Assembly: GCF_008831285.2 (NCBI RefSeq)
Contig: NC_045138.2
Span: 17,145,934-17,209,933 of the forward strand
Source: Nymphaea colorata
Taxonomy: Eukaryota; Streptophyta; Magnoliopsida; Nymphaeales; Nymphaeaceae
Length of the DNA: 64,000 bases
Direction: 5' to 3'
The notes under the pieces are model-generated. The model saw nothing but the letters and a program-made list of their open reading frames with translations. It had not been told where the DNA came from and did not search any database. Made by a program: the position numbers and the translations under genes. Shown piece after piece: positions 24,636-36,764 of the stretch. The number at the start of each line of letters is the position of its first letter. Positions within the stretch are counted from its first letter, which is position 1.

Positions 24636-25110
24636 CAAGTATCAGGTTTGCTTTTGGTGCTTTGGGATGACGATCGCTTTTGCGATACTTCAACTTGTAT
24701 ATCATTGTCTTTTTTTTGCAACATTTGAAGTTTATACCCTGAAAATTCGAAATAGAAACAGCCTCTATCAACTTTTTGCCCCAAAAATTGTGCCAATCCA
24801 TTCGTCATGCTTACCAGGGGCTTCGTCGTCAAGAAAATAGCGCGTAAGGGAAACGGTCAAACACGTTGAGACTTTATAACCGAGAAATTTTAAGTACCAG
24901 GTTTGTTTTTGGTGTTTTGGGATACTGTGATACTTCAACTTGTATATCATTATCTTTGTTTTTGAAGTTTACATCCTGAACATTTGAAATAAAAATGGCC
25001 TCTATCAACTTTTTCCCCATCAATTGCGCCAACCCCCCTCGTGATGCTCACCAGAAACTTTGCCGTCAAAAAAATAGCGCGTATGGGGAACGGTCAAACA
25101 CGTTGAGACT
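24636..25110. repeat. Direct tandem duplication, unit about 240-255 bp
   Basis: Unit 1 (24636-24873) and unit 2 (24891-25110) share CAGGTTTG...TTTTGGTG, ATACTTCAACTTGTATATCA, GCCTCTATCAACTTTTT and the near-identical end TAGCGCGTA followed by ACGGTCAAACACGTTGAGAC. Small indels separate them. Neither unit codes for a recognisable protein. Confidence 0.85.
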
Positions 25111-25759
25111 CAGTAACGTGAAATGCAAATGTATGATACTACGCTTATGCGCCACTCTGCATAACAGGAAAACCAATCTGTCAATTGGTTTGTTGACGAA
25201 GACATTTTATTTTTTAGCACGAGGTGGTCGATCCGTCACCCGAGCACTGCAGATGGATCACTTTTGTCTGCAAACGCCTCTTCATCGCCATGAAAAGGTG
25301 CGCAACTTAGCATATAAGTTGGACTTAGCATTGGACTTTTAAAGTGCATTCCATATTTCATTAATGTTAATGAAATATGGGACCTAACATTTCATCTTTT
25401 CAATTTAAAGTCATTCATTAATGTTGATGTGAGAGCCCACTCATAGTTGTGACAAGCCGAGTTTGAGCAGAGCTGGACCAACTCAAGCTGGGTGGGATTG
25501 CCTAGAACTTGATCGGAGCTCGAGCTCGACCGAGCCTACATGGAAGACCTTATGATCTCAAATATGGTGGAGGAACCGTGGTTCTAAACTCCTTTAGCAA
25601 AAAATGACAACAAACTGAAAGATGAAAAAGATGCATTGCCTCATGGTGCATTACTTGTGCAAGCCAAATAAATACTTAGTGCTAGTTCGACTAGTCAATG
25701 TGGAAGTATGTACGCTGTATTTTACCTCAAACAAAGGTACTTAGGCAAGTGTAAGTCTA

Positions 25760-25910
25760 ACCCATTTGACAAATAGAATAGTTACAAACTGTTCAAAAAT
25801 TAGGGCAGATTCATGAATCACTTTTTAAGGTATTTCATAAATCTGCCCAAACCTTTAGACCATACTTATAAAACAGTTACATACTATTCCGTTTACTAAA
25901 CGAACCCTAA
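25760..25910. mobile_element. Miniature element with imperfect inverted termini
   Basis: The left end ACCCATTTGACAAATAGAATAG mirrors the right end (reverse complement GGGTTCGTTTAGTAAACGG followed by AATAGTATG). The centre contains GGGCAGATTCATGAATCA and its inverted partner ATAAATCTGCCC, so it could fold as a hairpin. Confidence 0.6.
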
Positions 25911-26101
25911 GCTGAAGTAACTTGTGAAAAGGATCGCGGATGATTTGGAAGGGAATTAAGTTAGTTGATTTTTTGTACAGAGTTGAATTACTGTATTATC
26001 TAGCTTTGTTGAGTATGTAGGTAATGTTGTGTTTGTCTTGGAAGACCAAATGGATGTAATAAAGACTTTGTAATGCTAAGAAGGTTGAACGTTCCCCCAG
26101 G

Positions 26102-26279
26102 CAGTAGCGAGATATTTGTTGGCTGTGGTGGGCCACTGCCCACACCAGCCCATCAAAAATCTCATTATAATGTGTTAACTTCACATTGTTATGATTCTAA
26201 ATTTATATGTAGTGCCCACACCAAAGTTGTGTCACCTACACAAATGCTTCACCGGTAAAAAATCTTGGCGCCGCCACTG
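26102..26279. mobile_element. hAT-like miniature element (CAGTRGCGGAGC family)
   Basis: The termini CAGTAGCGAGATA and (reverse complement of the right end) CAGTGGCGGCGCC are related inverted repeats. The flanks CCCCCAGG and CCCTCAGG agree at seven of eight bases, consistent with an 8-bp target duplication. The interior phrase GTGCCCACACCA recurs in this family. Confidence 0.7.
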
Positions 26280-27080
26280 CCCTCAGGATGCAAGTGTTCA
26301 TTACATTACTTGTCCATGTTTCGCTGGTATTTGGCATCAATAATGGGATTTTGAAAGTGGATATATTCAATGCGTCAGAATCAATACTCTATCTATGTGC
26401 TAGCCAGTTGACATGGTGCATTGGTTGACGATGAATATTTGCTATTGGAAATCATGGTTGCAAAACTATTTGGAGAACATCCTTTAGTTTATTATACTTA
26501 TCATAAGGTAGGATCTCAGTTGATGAACAATCCTCGATAGGATTATCTATTGCAAATAATTTCAAAAGACTGGAATTTTCAACAGAAAAACATATACCAT
26601 ATGCAGTCTAAGGCCTTGCTATTAGATTAATTTCTTGGTAAACAAAAATTCCGACCCAAACTACACACTTGTTCACATCTAAAAGAAAAAGAAATTATAC
26701 ATAAAGATACGTAATATGTCTCAATCTCCTAATCTCCTGTAAGAGTAAATCATAATATGAACTTAGGAACAACCAGCTTATGTGGATAAAAAGACTTTAT
26801 TGTTTAATAACACACCATTTCTTTCGATCCCACTCACCAATACGTGCTCTAGGCCGATAAGTGGATCTCTAGGCTCGAAACCAGCCAAGGATCCTGTTTA
26901 TTCTTGCAACTAGAAGGATTAGTACATATAGTGAAGCAATTGCATTCTAAATGTTTGCCGAGAAAACTAGCTGGATGGCAGATTTTCTGCGAATTACATG
27001 GCTAAGTGAGATTCTGAGAACTGATGTTATGAAGGCTCAAAGATTGCAGATTATCTGCAGCTCTCAGTTCAGTTACCAAC

Positions 27081-30000
27081 TCATGTGAATTCAGCCTTGG
27101 TAATGGCATTCAAGAGTTGAAGTTGGTTCTCTTTTCTGGATGGAAAATCAATCACATCTTTCCACACCTCGCTTGCCTTACTGCAATGGTTTGCGTTACT
27201 GTACAAATCTTCCACTGATTTTGCATTCATGTTCAGCATCGACACCTTATTAAGCCAATCATAGTCTGAATCAACTGGCTGGATGGTTGCTCCCTCTTCC
27301 TTCTTTCCAATCAACTGAAACCATGCCATTGAAAACCTTGCATTAGAAAAAGTACAGAATGCACATAGATTAACAGATTTCTATATGAACAGTCTAATGA
27401 AGTATAATGAACGTCTTTTAAGCTTCCAATGATATCAAGTTATCGGAAGTTTCTTGGTCGTCAATTTCTTAATCTATCCTTGCTTGCCATCACTGTATTT
27501 TATTATCTGAATTTGGGTGCTGTCTTTGTATGTGATGTTGATGTCTTAGCTAGCATTCGAACAGTTATGAAGGACATGGTTTCTTGTTTCTGGAAGCTTA
27601 CCTTAGCAGGACCTCCCACAGCATTTGTGGAGAAGAGCATGGCTTCATCTACCAGCTTACAGTACTTAGGGAAGCCAGTGGCGAACATCTTGTGAGATCT
27701 CAGTTGGGAGCTTACCCTCACTGCTCTCCCCATGATAATGGCCCTCCTGAAACCAAAACTTTGATCAGAAAACCTATACAATATAATGCATATATGTAGA
27801 CAGGGAGACATATACAAACGCATACATATATACATACACATTTCTGCACGGACCGTAACTTATGGAAATGAATAACCTGGTTGTGTGGCATAATAATAAT
27901 ACATCTTCAATGCATTATATATATTTCATATACTATGTCTTATTCTCTTACCTTTTCCAGAGTTGAAAACAAAAGTAGGATCAGGATCGGATTCTGATTG
28001 TAAAGTTAAAAGCAGATTTTGATATCATATAAACTTTTTTGTTGTTCATATTTGAATCCTAATCTCAATTCGAAAGTATGAAAATTCAATAATTGGTATA
28101 CAATATCCAATTCGAATCGAATGCAACCTTTTCAACGTCCCTATCCATGCATGGAAGGAACATCAGAAACCATCTCCTCCTTCGAGAAGCGTTCTGTTTT
28201 ATGTCCTTGGGAACACACATCAAACACCCTCGATGGATCTCAAGTAGTTGAAGTACCTGATCCCGCGGACGACCGCAAGGTGAGCATCACAAACAACACC
28301 CACAAGCTCAATCTTGTAGGGATGCCTTTCCTTCACTCCCTTCTCGCTTGGGACGTCGTCTTCTTCAGCTTCCTCCCAGTAACTCTCTGTCACAGAGCCA
28401 TCATCTGCAACCTTGTACCCGACTCCCATCCTGTAGCGCTTCCGGTGGACGTTCCGAACCATCTCAATCGTCTGCCGCACGAACGGCTCCCACGACAAGG
28501 TCCCGTCCATGATCACGTCCCGCCCTTCGTTCAGTGCGGTCACCAGCAGCGATGAAGCCGCATCGGTCGATGACTGGTGCACCTGATTTTACCAAATGCA
28601 TCGAAGAATTCAAATCAGTATTCATGCACGGCAAAATTTCATCTCCTCTTCACATTTGATTCGCGTACATCATATCTGTTTTGTTTCCCTTTTTCTTATT
28701 CTTTTATGCAGCAATACGTGGTCTTCTGTTCTGTTCTGTTTTCCTGCTCAGCATTTCTTCCTCTCTCTCTTTCTTTTTTTCCTTTTTTTTTTTTTAATTT
28801 TATTTTATGGCAGGTCAGCTTTTCTCACTTTTATTCGTCAAATTAAAACTCTCTTTTACTTGATATTCGGTATTTCCTTTTTCGATAATTAATAACATAA
28901 TTTTTCATTGAGTAGGGAGGTCCTAAGTCTCTTTGCTTTAATGCCGATGCACTCATTAGATTAACTATAATTTTACATTCATGAGGAGAGGCCCTCAATT
29001 TATTTGCTTTAATGTCGATGAACTCATTAAATTAACTATAAGGAATCAAATATCAATATATGAACTTTTGATTTTAATTTCTTAAAACATGCAATATAAA
29101 TGTAATGGCAAGTTGTATTTATTGGATTAACTACAATAAATCAAAAAATGACTTAAATCTTAATTATATTGATACTTGTGATTTTAATCTCTTAAATCAT
29201 TCAATATAAATGTAACAACAAGTTAAATCCAACCTAAATACATTGTGTTTGTGCGAAAGTTTCGACCAATTATGCTATAAGCCAGTTGACAAGGGAGAGA
29301 AAGGGGGAGAGAAATACCAACTCGGCCGTGTGGATAATATCATCGTGTCCTCTAGCACTAAGGGCTCGAAAAAGAACGTCTGTCTCCTTGAATGCATCCG
29401 CCTCAACCACCACTGCCTCCTTCGCCGCCTCTGCCCAATAACCCCTGCATTTCAGCCCACCCATTCAGTCCTATTAGCTCCTCATCAAGACCCACCCACC
29501 CACATGGGTCCGAGCCATCTGGAACCCACTTTGCCTAAATACCCACAAGAAAAGTAGAAGAGGACCGTAACGGTCCGGTTTAGGTCAAGTTCAGTTTGCC
29601 CGGCTCATACTTTCTCATGATCTTCTTCAGCACCGTGCTCTTGCCTGCACCCATGCCACCACCCATGAAAAGGAGGACCGGTCTCGGGTCTTTGGTCTTT
29701 GCGGTGACCGTCTCGACGGCACGTGGCAAGTCCCGCTTCGTTCTGATTGCATTGATCTCGTCAACCAACGTCGAGAAAACCCTAGTCACCTTGAGGTTCT
29801 TGGTCACCTTGTCGATCCTTTGTTTCCTGTGGGCATCAACGGGCTCAGTGCAGGTCAAGTGAGTCTAAGTTGGTCCGCACCCGGTTAAGTTAGATTACAA
29901 AACTCACCTAGTAGCTGACATTACCATGCTTTTGAGCTTGCTCTTTTTCAGCTTACCGACGCTTAAAGCCTTCATAAAAGAAGCAAACAAGCACAATAAT

Positions 30001-30367
30001 GAGCTAACTTTAGAGAGAGAAAAGGCCAGTAAATTCATTGTTAACCTCGTTAATGAAGGACGATGCGTGGCTCCAATGGAAGGCCAAGTAGCTAAGGATG
30101 CATGACTCGAGCTCATTAGTGAACAGCTCATGGAGTGCCGTTGGGTCATTTTGATTCTCGAAAAAATCGTAGATTTCTTCCGGGCTACCCTTTGGATCTC
30201 TTAGGTAGTCATCAGCTAATTTGCAGAAGTTTGGGTATCGCTCTGCATCTTTGATGCCCAAGTGCCTAGCTGCATTTTCCAAAAACAATCTCCTCATATG
30301 TCTTATACTAAATGAGGGAAGATAGCTTTAATTAATTATCCTTATAAATACTCTAATTTAAATAATT

Positions 30368-30398
<31 letters not shown>

Positions 30399-31781
30399 TA
30401 AAGTTATTTAGATAAGATTTATTGATACATAGTATTGCATCGGGCAGTGTGTTCAATCACATCCTAAGCATGTTATGATTGGATGGAGAGCTCGGAGGAT
30501 TTGAGTTCATATAAATATATATATAAGTTGGTAAACAACTTGGATAAGGAACAAAGACCAAACCCATTAAAATTATTATTAAAGTATTTTTTTTGGCAAC
30601 CTAAGAGATACAATTACTTTAAGCGCGATTCGTCAAGAAACATAGTTTAAGTTATCATTTTTTAATTTAATAACGTTTTCTGAATAATTGAAAAAATGAA
30701 TGGTTTTTATAGTATTAACATTTTTTATAGTAGAAAGATAAACTTTTTTTCATAAAAATAATATGAATTAAAGCACGATTTGTATTAAATTAATGTTTAT
30801 AAACGCATAAAAATTCATTTAAAACAATTTTTAACACAAATTTAAGAGATTCGGATTTTACCGGTTTTTACCAAAATATGTATATAGCGGGAACCCCTTT
30901 CTGTGAAAATTTTCATTATTTGCTTTGCTGTTGTCGTTCGCTTTTCTATAATTCAATACGGATGATGGATGTGACCCCTCACATTTAGTTGGTTCCAATG
31001 GGTTTCTTTTTATATAAAGATAATTTTCTGTCGGTGGTTTTTTGCTGAGAAACAAAAATATATGCGTGGCATTTAACATGATCTGGGGCCGCCCATGGAA
31101 AGGTTTGGCCAATATCATTTTCCAAGACATAGAGTTTACCGTCCTTTTATGATGAATTTAACTATGCAAACATACTCATAAGATTGTTTAATAAGCTTAT
31201 GTCATAAAATTCATTGAACACGTTAAAGCTAAGATTGTTTGACCCATTGTTTCATGATCTTTGGTGAATGAGAAGCAAATGACTATATCTAGAGAGAAAG
31301 AGAGGTTTGACCCATTGTTTCATGATCCTTGGTGAATGAGAAGCAAATGACTATATCTAGAGAGAAAGAGAGAGCCGATAAAATGAGAATGTATATCAAA
31401 CTTTAAAGACAAGAAATCTTCCGAAACAAACCCCAAAATAGAAGCAATAGGAAAAGATTATGTTTGTAGGAGTGCGTTGGAAAGGAAAACAAGTAAAGAA
31501 GAAATTTTTTTTTATGGAGCTTTCTTTGCAGCTTTTTATATATGAAAGGGCATTTACATACATAACAACAGACATATTTAAAGATATTAATTTGAAAATG
31601 AAGATGTCAATTTGAAAATGAAGAAACCTTGAAAGGAAAGGTTGAGGGAAAGGAAGATGTAGCAGTGAACGTTACCAACGTAGTGAGAGAAGCGTTCAAT
31701 CTTCTGGAGGCGACCATCGTCGCCGAAGACCAGGAAAGGGACGAGCTCCCGCTCGCTCCCTCTCGTCAGCTCGCGCTCCAT
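27081..31781 (-). CDS. P-loop kinase with zeta-toxin-type fold, calmodulin-dependent NAD kinase (NADKc) family, copy B
   Basis: Eight exons at 31676-31781, 30046-30269, 29908-29969, 29611-29826, 29318-29444, 28257-28582, 27602-27746 and 27081-27314 give 479 aa. Introns fall at the same places and phases as in copy A, so the two are tandem duplicates. The start follows the homologous N-terminus (RELVPFLVFGDDGRLQKIE); the frame stays open upstream to an ATG at 32066, but that would add about 95 unrelated residues. Walker A GGGMGAGKS is at 186-194, EADAFKETD includes D219 and RDVIMDGTLSW includes D271. The protein ends shortly after LQLLNAITKAEFT. A nucleotide-kinase role, probably NAD kinase, is inferred from family membership. 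No broken residue is visible in the core motifs, so both copies look functional. Confidence 0.88.
31237..31372. repeat. Recent 68-bp tandem duplication in kinase-B intron 1
   Basis: Two units starting GTTTGACCCATTGTTTCATG (31237 and 31305) are nearly identical over 68 bases, including GAATGAGAAGCAAATGAC and TATATCTAGAGAGAAAG. The high identity implies a recent event. Confidence 0.9.
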
Positions 31782-32089
31782 TGCAGCGAAGCAGCCGGAC
31801 AGCACCTTGCTCCGAAACGCACTTGGAAAAGAAAAGAACAAGAAGATAAAAGAGAGAACAGCGACGCTGGCTCCAAGAAACGTGATCTCTTCTGTTATGT
31901 CTTCCTCCCTTTCTCCGTGGAGAAATGTCTGTTTTCCCTGCGGCGGAGAAATAGATGCAGGAGTTTTGACTGCGAGAGGAAGACGAGACGGAGACGGATG
32001 GGGGGACTGTTCAGTTGTTGAAACTTGATGAGAGTGGTGGGTCGGTGGGGACTGCAGAGTCCCCATAATTAAATATGACGTTGTGCGAC

Positions 32090-32385
32090 TCGAGGTAACT
32101 CGAGGTTGATTATGTTACAAACAAGTTGCGCTTGAACTTAATGGAAAACTCGAGTTCATGAACGAGTAAAGTTTAAATTACGTGAACTCAAACTCAATTA
32201 AACTTAGAATAAGCAATTTCATTCTAGTTTTTGATTTGTAATTTTCAAACTTAAAATTATAGGAAGAGATTAAGTCAAATGAAGAGTTTGGTAAATTAGC
32301 TTAAACGAATCAAGCTCGAGCCGAGACTTGGTCTATTGAGTGAGTTTGACCGAGCTCAACTTGCAGATGTGCAGCCCTATTTAAA
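32090..32385. repeat. GAGCTCG-rich repeat element upstream of kinase B
   Basis: Contains CGAGGTAACTCGAGG, AAACTCGAGTTCATGAACGA and CAAGCTCGAGCCGAGACTTG and ends GTGCAGCCCTATTT. It belongs to the family at 21236, 34161 and 49298 and lies about 300 bp upstream of the kinase-B ATG. Confidence 0.55.
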
Positions 32386-34160
32386 TGGTTGTGGAAGTTT
32401 CTTATTGATTTAAAAGACTCGGGATGGCGTCTGTTGGCATGAGAAGGATTTAGAATGAAGAGTTTCGAGTAGATTTTTTTTTTTCTTAAAAAACGGTCAT
32501 TTGTAGTCGCAGAGGTGAATTCTCTCTACTTTTCTTGGGAACTTTTACGCCTTATACGGTATGAGATGTTTGAAATTTGACTAATTAGATTCAATATAGT
32601 CAATTTAAGATTCAAAATGAGAGCTTAAATAAGATGCAAGGCTAAGAGTTAGATGTGTTTGTTAGATCTCAGTTGGATATCATGTTCTTTCACAAATCCA
32701 ACCAAGTGAATTCAACATGAGACATAAAATCAAATATATCTAATCCATCCACATCTCTACCTTTTGGTGGTTCCCAGCGAGCTATATTTTATATAGCCTT
32801 GGGTGAAATTCATCGATGAGGTGAACACGGCGTATTTGAGATCTTCATTACTAACTAATTGAATCTAAGACAAACGCGTATCACCATATCTGCTTATCGC
32901 ATATATTTTCAAATGCAGTAAGAATATCTAACGTATTTTTAACTAAAAATATAGGTTAACAAGTGCTTTTCAAGTGTATGCTGAGGTCAAAACAACCATT
33001 GAATTTGTGATGGACTCCAATTTTAGATATGAAGCTACCAAGAGCACAGCCATAGGGTAAGGACAAAAATAAAAAATTAAAGTGGGTAGCAAGATCCTTT
33101 GGATTTGTGGTAGCATCCAATTTATATATGTATCATACATAGCCAAAGGTAAGGAAAAAGAAGAAAAAACAAAAACAAAAAGACAAAAGTAAAATGGGTA
33201 GGCTTTCAAAGTGGGGGAAAAAAAAAACAAAAGAAAAACTCTCATTTTTTATGGCCTCTATATTCTTCACGTTTAGGGTTTATAAAACATGTTAGTACAA
33301 GTGCATTGAGGATGTGACGGCGGTCACATTGAAAAGTCCCTTTATGAAGTGAACTGTATATGGATTTACTCAAGATCATGTCTGATAATGTTAGATATTT
33401 CAGGGTATATCATGTATATGTCAATTGTCATGAGCCACAAAGTTTTCATCACTTACTTTAAGGTCGACTGGTTATTTTTTATTTTTTTTTCTCATTATTT
33501 TTACTTTTTTTTTGTTCAAAAAATAAAAAAGGCCGATTCGCAAGAAATTGTTCGTCCCAGTATGGAAATCTAGCTCTTAAATTTGTTTCCGACGAAAATA
33601 ATATGTTCTTTGAGACACAAAATTTGATCTACTTTAGCTAGTCGCTTGTAGATCTGGAATACAATTGAATTCTTGATTTTTGAATCATGAAAAGAACCAA
33701 AATACATGTAGGACTTCCAAAAAAAAAAAAAAATCAAAGATTGATGAGTTTCAACTTACCAACCTCGTGAATCACATGCTGAGGTTTAGATCTAAACATC
33801 CAAAGAGAAATAAAAGCTAATTATTAATGGTAGATGCACCTAAGAAATATACTGCTAAAATACACATGTTTGTTGGATACTGACTTGGGCTTCCGTTATT
33901 TAAAACATTTAATATATTTTTTAATATTTTTACAGTGTCTTGACAGGTAATGCATTCCTGATACAATATGCAAAATAAGAGTTTCTTCCATGGAGTAAAA
34001 AGACTGACGAACTTAGGTGCCTCGAAACTGATGCCGCACCATTCGCGTGGGGCGGGACGTCGGACTTAAAATATTCAAAGTGGTAAGAATATGCCACAAA
34101 TGTTCTGAACGCTCTACCTGTCAAAAAATGAACTTGACTGTCCTATTATCTGTCTGACGT

Positions 34161-34588
34161 AGGGGTGAACAATGAGCTTAACTCGTTAAATCTTGACTTG
34201 TAAATGAGTTTGAGTCAAATCATTTGCTTAATGAGTCGAGCTCCAGTTTCATGAGTCGACAGGTTCAAACAATCAAGTTGAGGTGAAGCTCAACACGTAA
34301 CTGCCAAGTCGAGCTCGAGCTTTAGTCGAGTTTGTCGAGCCTTAATCAAGTCGATATATTCAAACAAGTTTACGAGTTTGTCGAACCTTAATCGAGTCAA
34401 GCTCGACCTCAACACGTAATGATGAATATCTATTCTATTCAAACGAGTTTGTCGAGCTTTAATCGAGTCGAGCTTGAACTCAACACGTAACTGCCGAGTC
34501 GAGCTGCTTCTGTCGAGCGAGCTTTCATTAGTTGAGCCGAGCTCAATCTGACTGAACTCGGGCTCGACTCGGCTCGTGTTCACCCATA
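34161..34588. mobile_element. GAGCTCG-rich element with inverted GGGTGAACA termini
   Basis: The left end GGGGTGAACAATGAGC and right end GGCTCGTGTTCACCC form short inverted repeats. The interior repeats GAGTCGAGCTCGAGC words and the phrase AACACGTAACTGCC(A/G)AGTC. This is the copy of the family with the clearest ends. Confidence 0.6.
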
Positions 34589-34684
34589 TCCTGATGCCGA
34601 TACAACTCTAAAACAAAAAGGGGGTTGTGGAGGAGAAGAACGTTTTACTCACGTTTGGGTGGTGGGATAACCTTCTGTTCACCC

Positions 34685-34734
34685 AACGAATGATCTTGAC
34701 CAATGGTTTAACGAATGATCTTGACCAATGGTTT
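34685..34734. repeat. Perfect 25-bp tandem duplication
   Basis: AACGAATGATCTTGACCAAT followed by GGTTT occurs twice in a row without a mismatch. Confidence 0.9.
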
Positions 34735-36457
34735 TCTTCATAGATACTGTTGCAAGTAAAAAACTATGTATACACACACACAAATAGCTATCAACGAAGA
34801 GTTCCTCATCACAGAAAACCCAAAAAAAGAAAAATTAATGTTACTATTTCACTGTTGGGGCAATTCCATGGCTGACATGAAATCCAACATCAAAGCTGAA
34901 ATGGGTACTCAGAACTACCGCCAATAAAGCAGCATTTTCCATGAAGGAAGGCCCACAAGCTGACAGCCAAGATGCATTCTCCTAGCTAGTTCAAATTCAC
35001 CTTCAATCCCTTGCATCTAAAGATCAGTAAGCTACAAAAAAAGGTTGAGAAAATACGACAGACATTTAGGTGGAAGAAAATAGGAATGTGAAGATGCATA
35101 TCACCTCTAGTCAAGGGAATCTGGAAACATTTCCTAATCTTGGAGATACAATGGGAATACCAAAACCCAGTCCAACAAAAATTTGTTTGGATGTGAAATG
35201 CACGGCTGTTTTGGTTCTAGCTTTGCATAGTGCTCAAGACCCAAGTAGGAGACTGAGATGGAGATCATTAAGTGCTAAGTTGAAAAATACAAGCTAGAAA
35301 GTCAATAAGCTGGGCCACACATACTTGACTAATTGGCTAAACTCAAGATTCTGTGAACAATTGCGATCTTTCTACCTGGATGTTGGTGCTCTATCTTCGC
35401 TTGTTGGTTCTTGTCTAATCTGTCCACAAGGCCAAAAGAGGTGGAAAGACTTTCTCTGTGGACAGGAGGGAATGAACAATAGGTTATTGCAGGTGGTGGA
35501 CAAGGAGATAAACTCCTCACCGTAGCGACAAAAAAGCGTATTATTAAAAAAAAAGTGTTCGAAATGTCAAAAGCTGGTTAGCCGAATAACATGTGGAAAA
35601 AAAGTTCTCTTAAAAAAAACATCAAAAATGAAAAAACCATTCGCACTTTTTTCACTTTTTCATGTTTTCCACATTTTTTCGTGTTTTTTGCAGCTTGTAC
35701 TTACCAAAATTTTATTTCCACATTCTCCGCATTTTAATTTTAAGATTTGGGACACTTTTCTTTTTCTTGCCAAAAGATTAATTGTTTTAAAAATTTGCTG
35801 AAATTTTGCATTTTTTTTCCGTAAAAAACAACTTTGTCGTCTTATACCTGTACAAAAGCTCATCATGTAAAACCCGAAATCGATATTTGTGGCCATGTTC
35901 CTCACATACAATTCGCAAAAGGAAAATGGATCCAGTGCCAATGCTAACAACAATGGCTTTTTAAGTGAACCAATTAGGGTTCTGGTCCTCACACATGATG
36001 GTAAGACTAACCAGCTTAGAATAGAACTCAATTACTGGCATTCTCATACTATATGATCAGATATAGAACCTCCTTTTTCTACTTAATGAGTTGAAAGAAA
36101 AAAAAGATATTAACAGTGGCTGATGATTAAACAACATTGTGGAACCTTGAATCGCATTTAAGGTTTGGTCCATGGCTTCGTCCATTTCAAAATACTGGAT
36201 CAAATGTCACTGATTTTCAATTGATTAGTTAGATTCTACAAAAAGTTTCTACATTCAGTTACCAATCCAATTCATATTTTGGTATGTAGCAATCGAATCT
36301 GAATCCAAATTTGATATAAGACTGAGATTGAATAACGATCCAATCCATGGATATTCTTATGCTAGTCTAATCTTAATTAGATTTAAAAGAAAATGTTCCA
36401 AACTCAAGTGGAAATTTGGATTTGATTACCTAAAACATATTAGGTCGAATTTGTTAT

Positions 36458-36560
36458 CTCCGAGAGGGTTGGTACAACGGTCTAAGCGGGGCCAGTAGAC
36501 AGCAAGTTTCTGTATCTTCAAGTTGAAGCATAATTGTTGTACTTTTTTCAAGGCATCATA
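36458..36560 (+). mobile_element. Possible tRNA-derived SINE, copy 2
   Basis: GAGAGGGTTGGTACAACGGT begins an A-box-like head, and CAGTAGACAGCAAGTTTC follows as in copy 1 at 22811. The B-box equivalent (TCTTCAAGTTGAAG) is weak. It is not a functional tRNA gene: there is no acceptor-stem pairing or anticodon arm that I can fold. Confidence 0.35.
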
Positions 36561-36654
36561 AGCAACTCTAGACCTTAAAAGATGGATGAGCGAAAGTAGG
36601 AGGGTTGCTTCAGTGGCAAAGCACGCACTCTCAAAGCGAATCCCCAAAGCACTC

Positions 36655-36764
36655 GTAACTTCAAATTGCTGAAGCTTCTAAATGAAATTGCTGAAGCTGA
36701 CTGATTCATATCAGAGCAAAGTCAGTAACTTTAAATTGCTGAAGCTTCTAAATGAAATTGCTGA
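36655..36764. repeat. 70-bp-spaced direct duplication
   Basis: GTAACTT(C/T)AAATTGCTGAAG followed by CTTCTAAATGAAATTGCTGA occurs at 36655 and again at 36725 with a single visible difference in the repeated core. Confidence 0.85.

Larger units (their letters stand above)
20368..27080. other. Intergenic spacer between the two kinase copies
   Basis: This 6.7 kb stretch includes the kinase-A promoter side and the kinase-B 3' side. It holds only repeats that I can name: AT-rich degenerate blocks, GAGCTCG-rich sequence (21236 and about 25445-25552), a possible SINE (22811), a 255-bp tandem duplication (24636) and two miniature elements (25760 and 26102). I see no gene or remnant of a third kinase copy. 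Confidence 0.55.

Noticed and set aside
28121-28555. Plus-strand open frame of 144 codons
   Set aside because: It is antisense to exon 6 of kinase copy B, whose minus-strand reading has clear family motifs.
17449-29826. Interpreting the zeta-toxin-type domain as a bacterial toxin gene or horizontal transfer
   Set aside because: The genes have plant introns at conserved positions and match a widespread plant kinase family; no toxin-antitoxin partner is present.
31587-32066. Longer start for kinase copy B at the ATG at 32066
   Set aside because: The added residues have no counterpart in copy A, which starts near the LVP motif; the sequence is probably leader or promoter.
35660-36031. Minus-strand open frame of 123 codons
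   Set aside because: Low-complexity T/A-rich DNA; no recognisable domain and no splice or promoter context.
36600-36660. tRNA-like stretch GGGTTGCTTCAGTGGCAAAG
   Set aside because: It has an A-box-like start, but I could not find acceptor pairing, an anticodon loop or a T arm in the right spacing.
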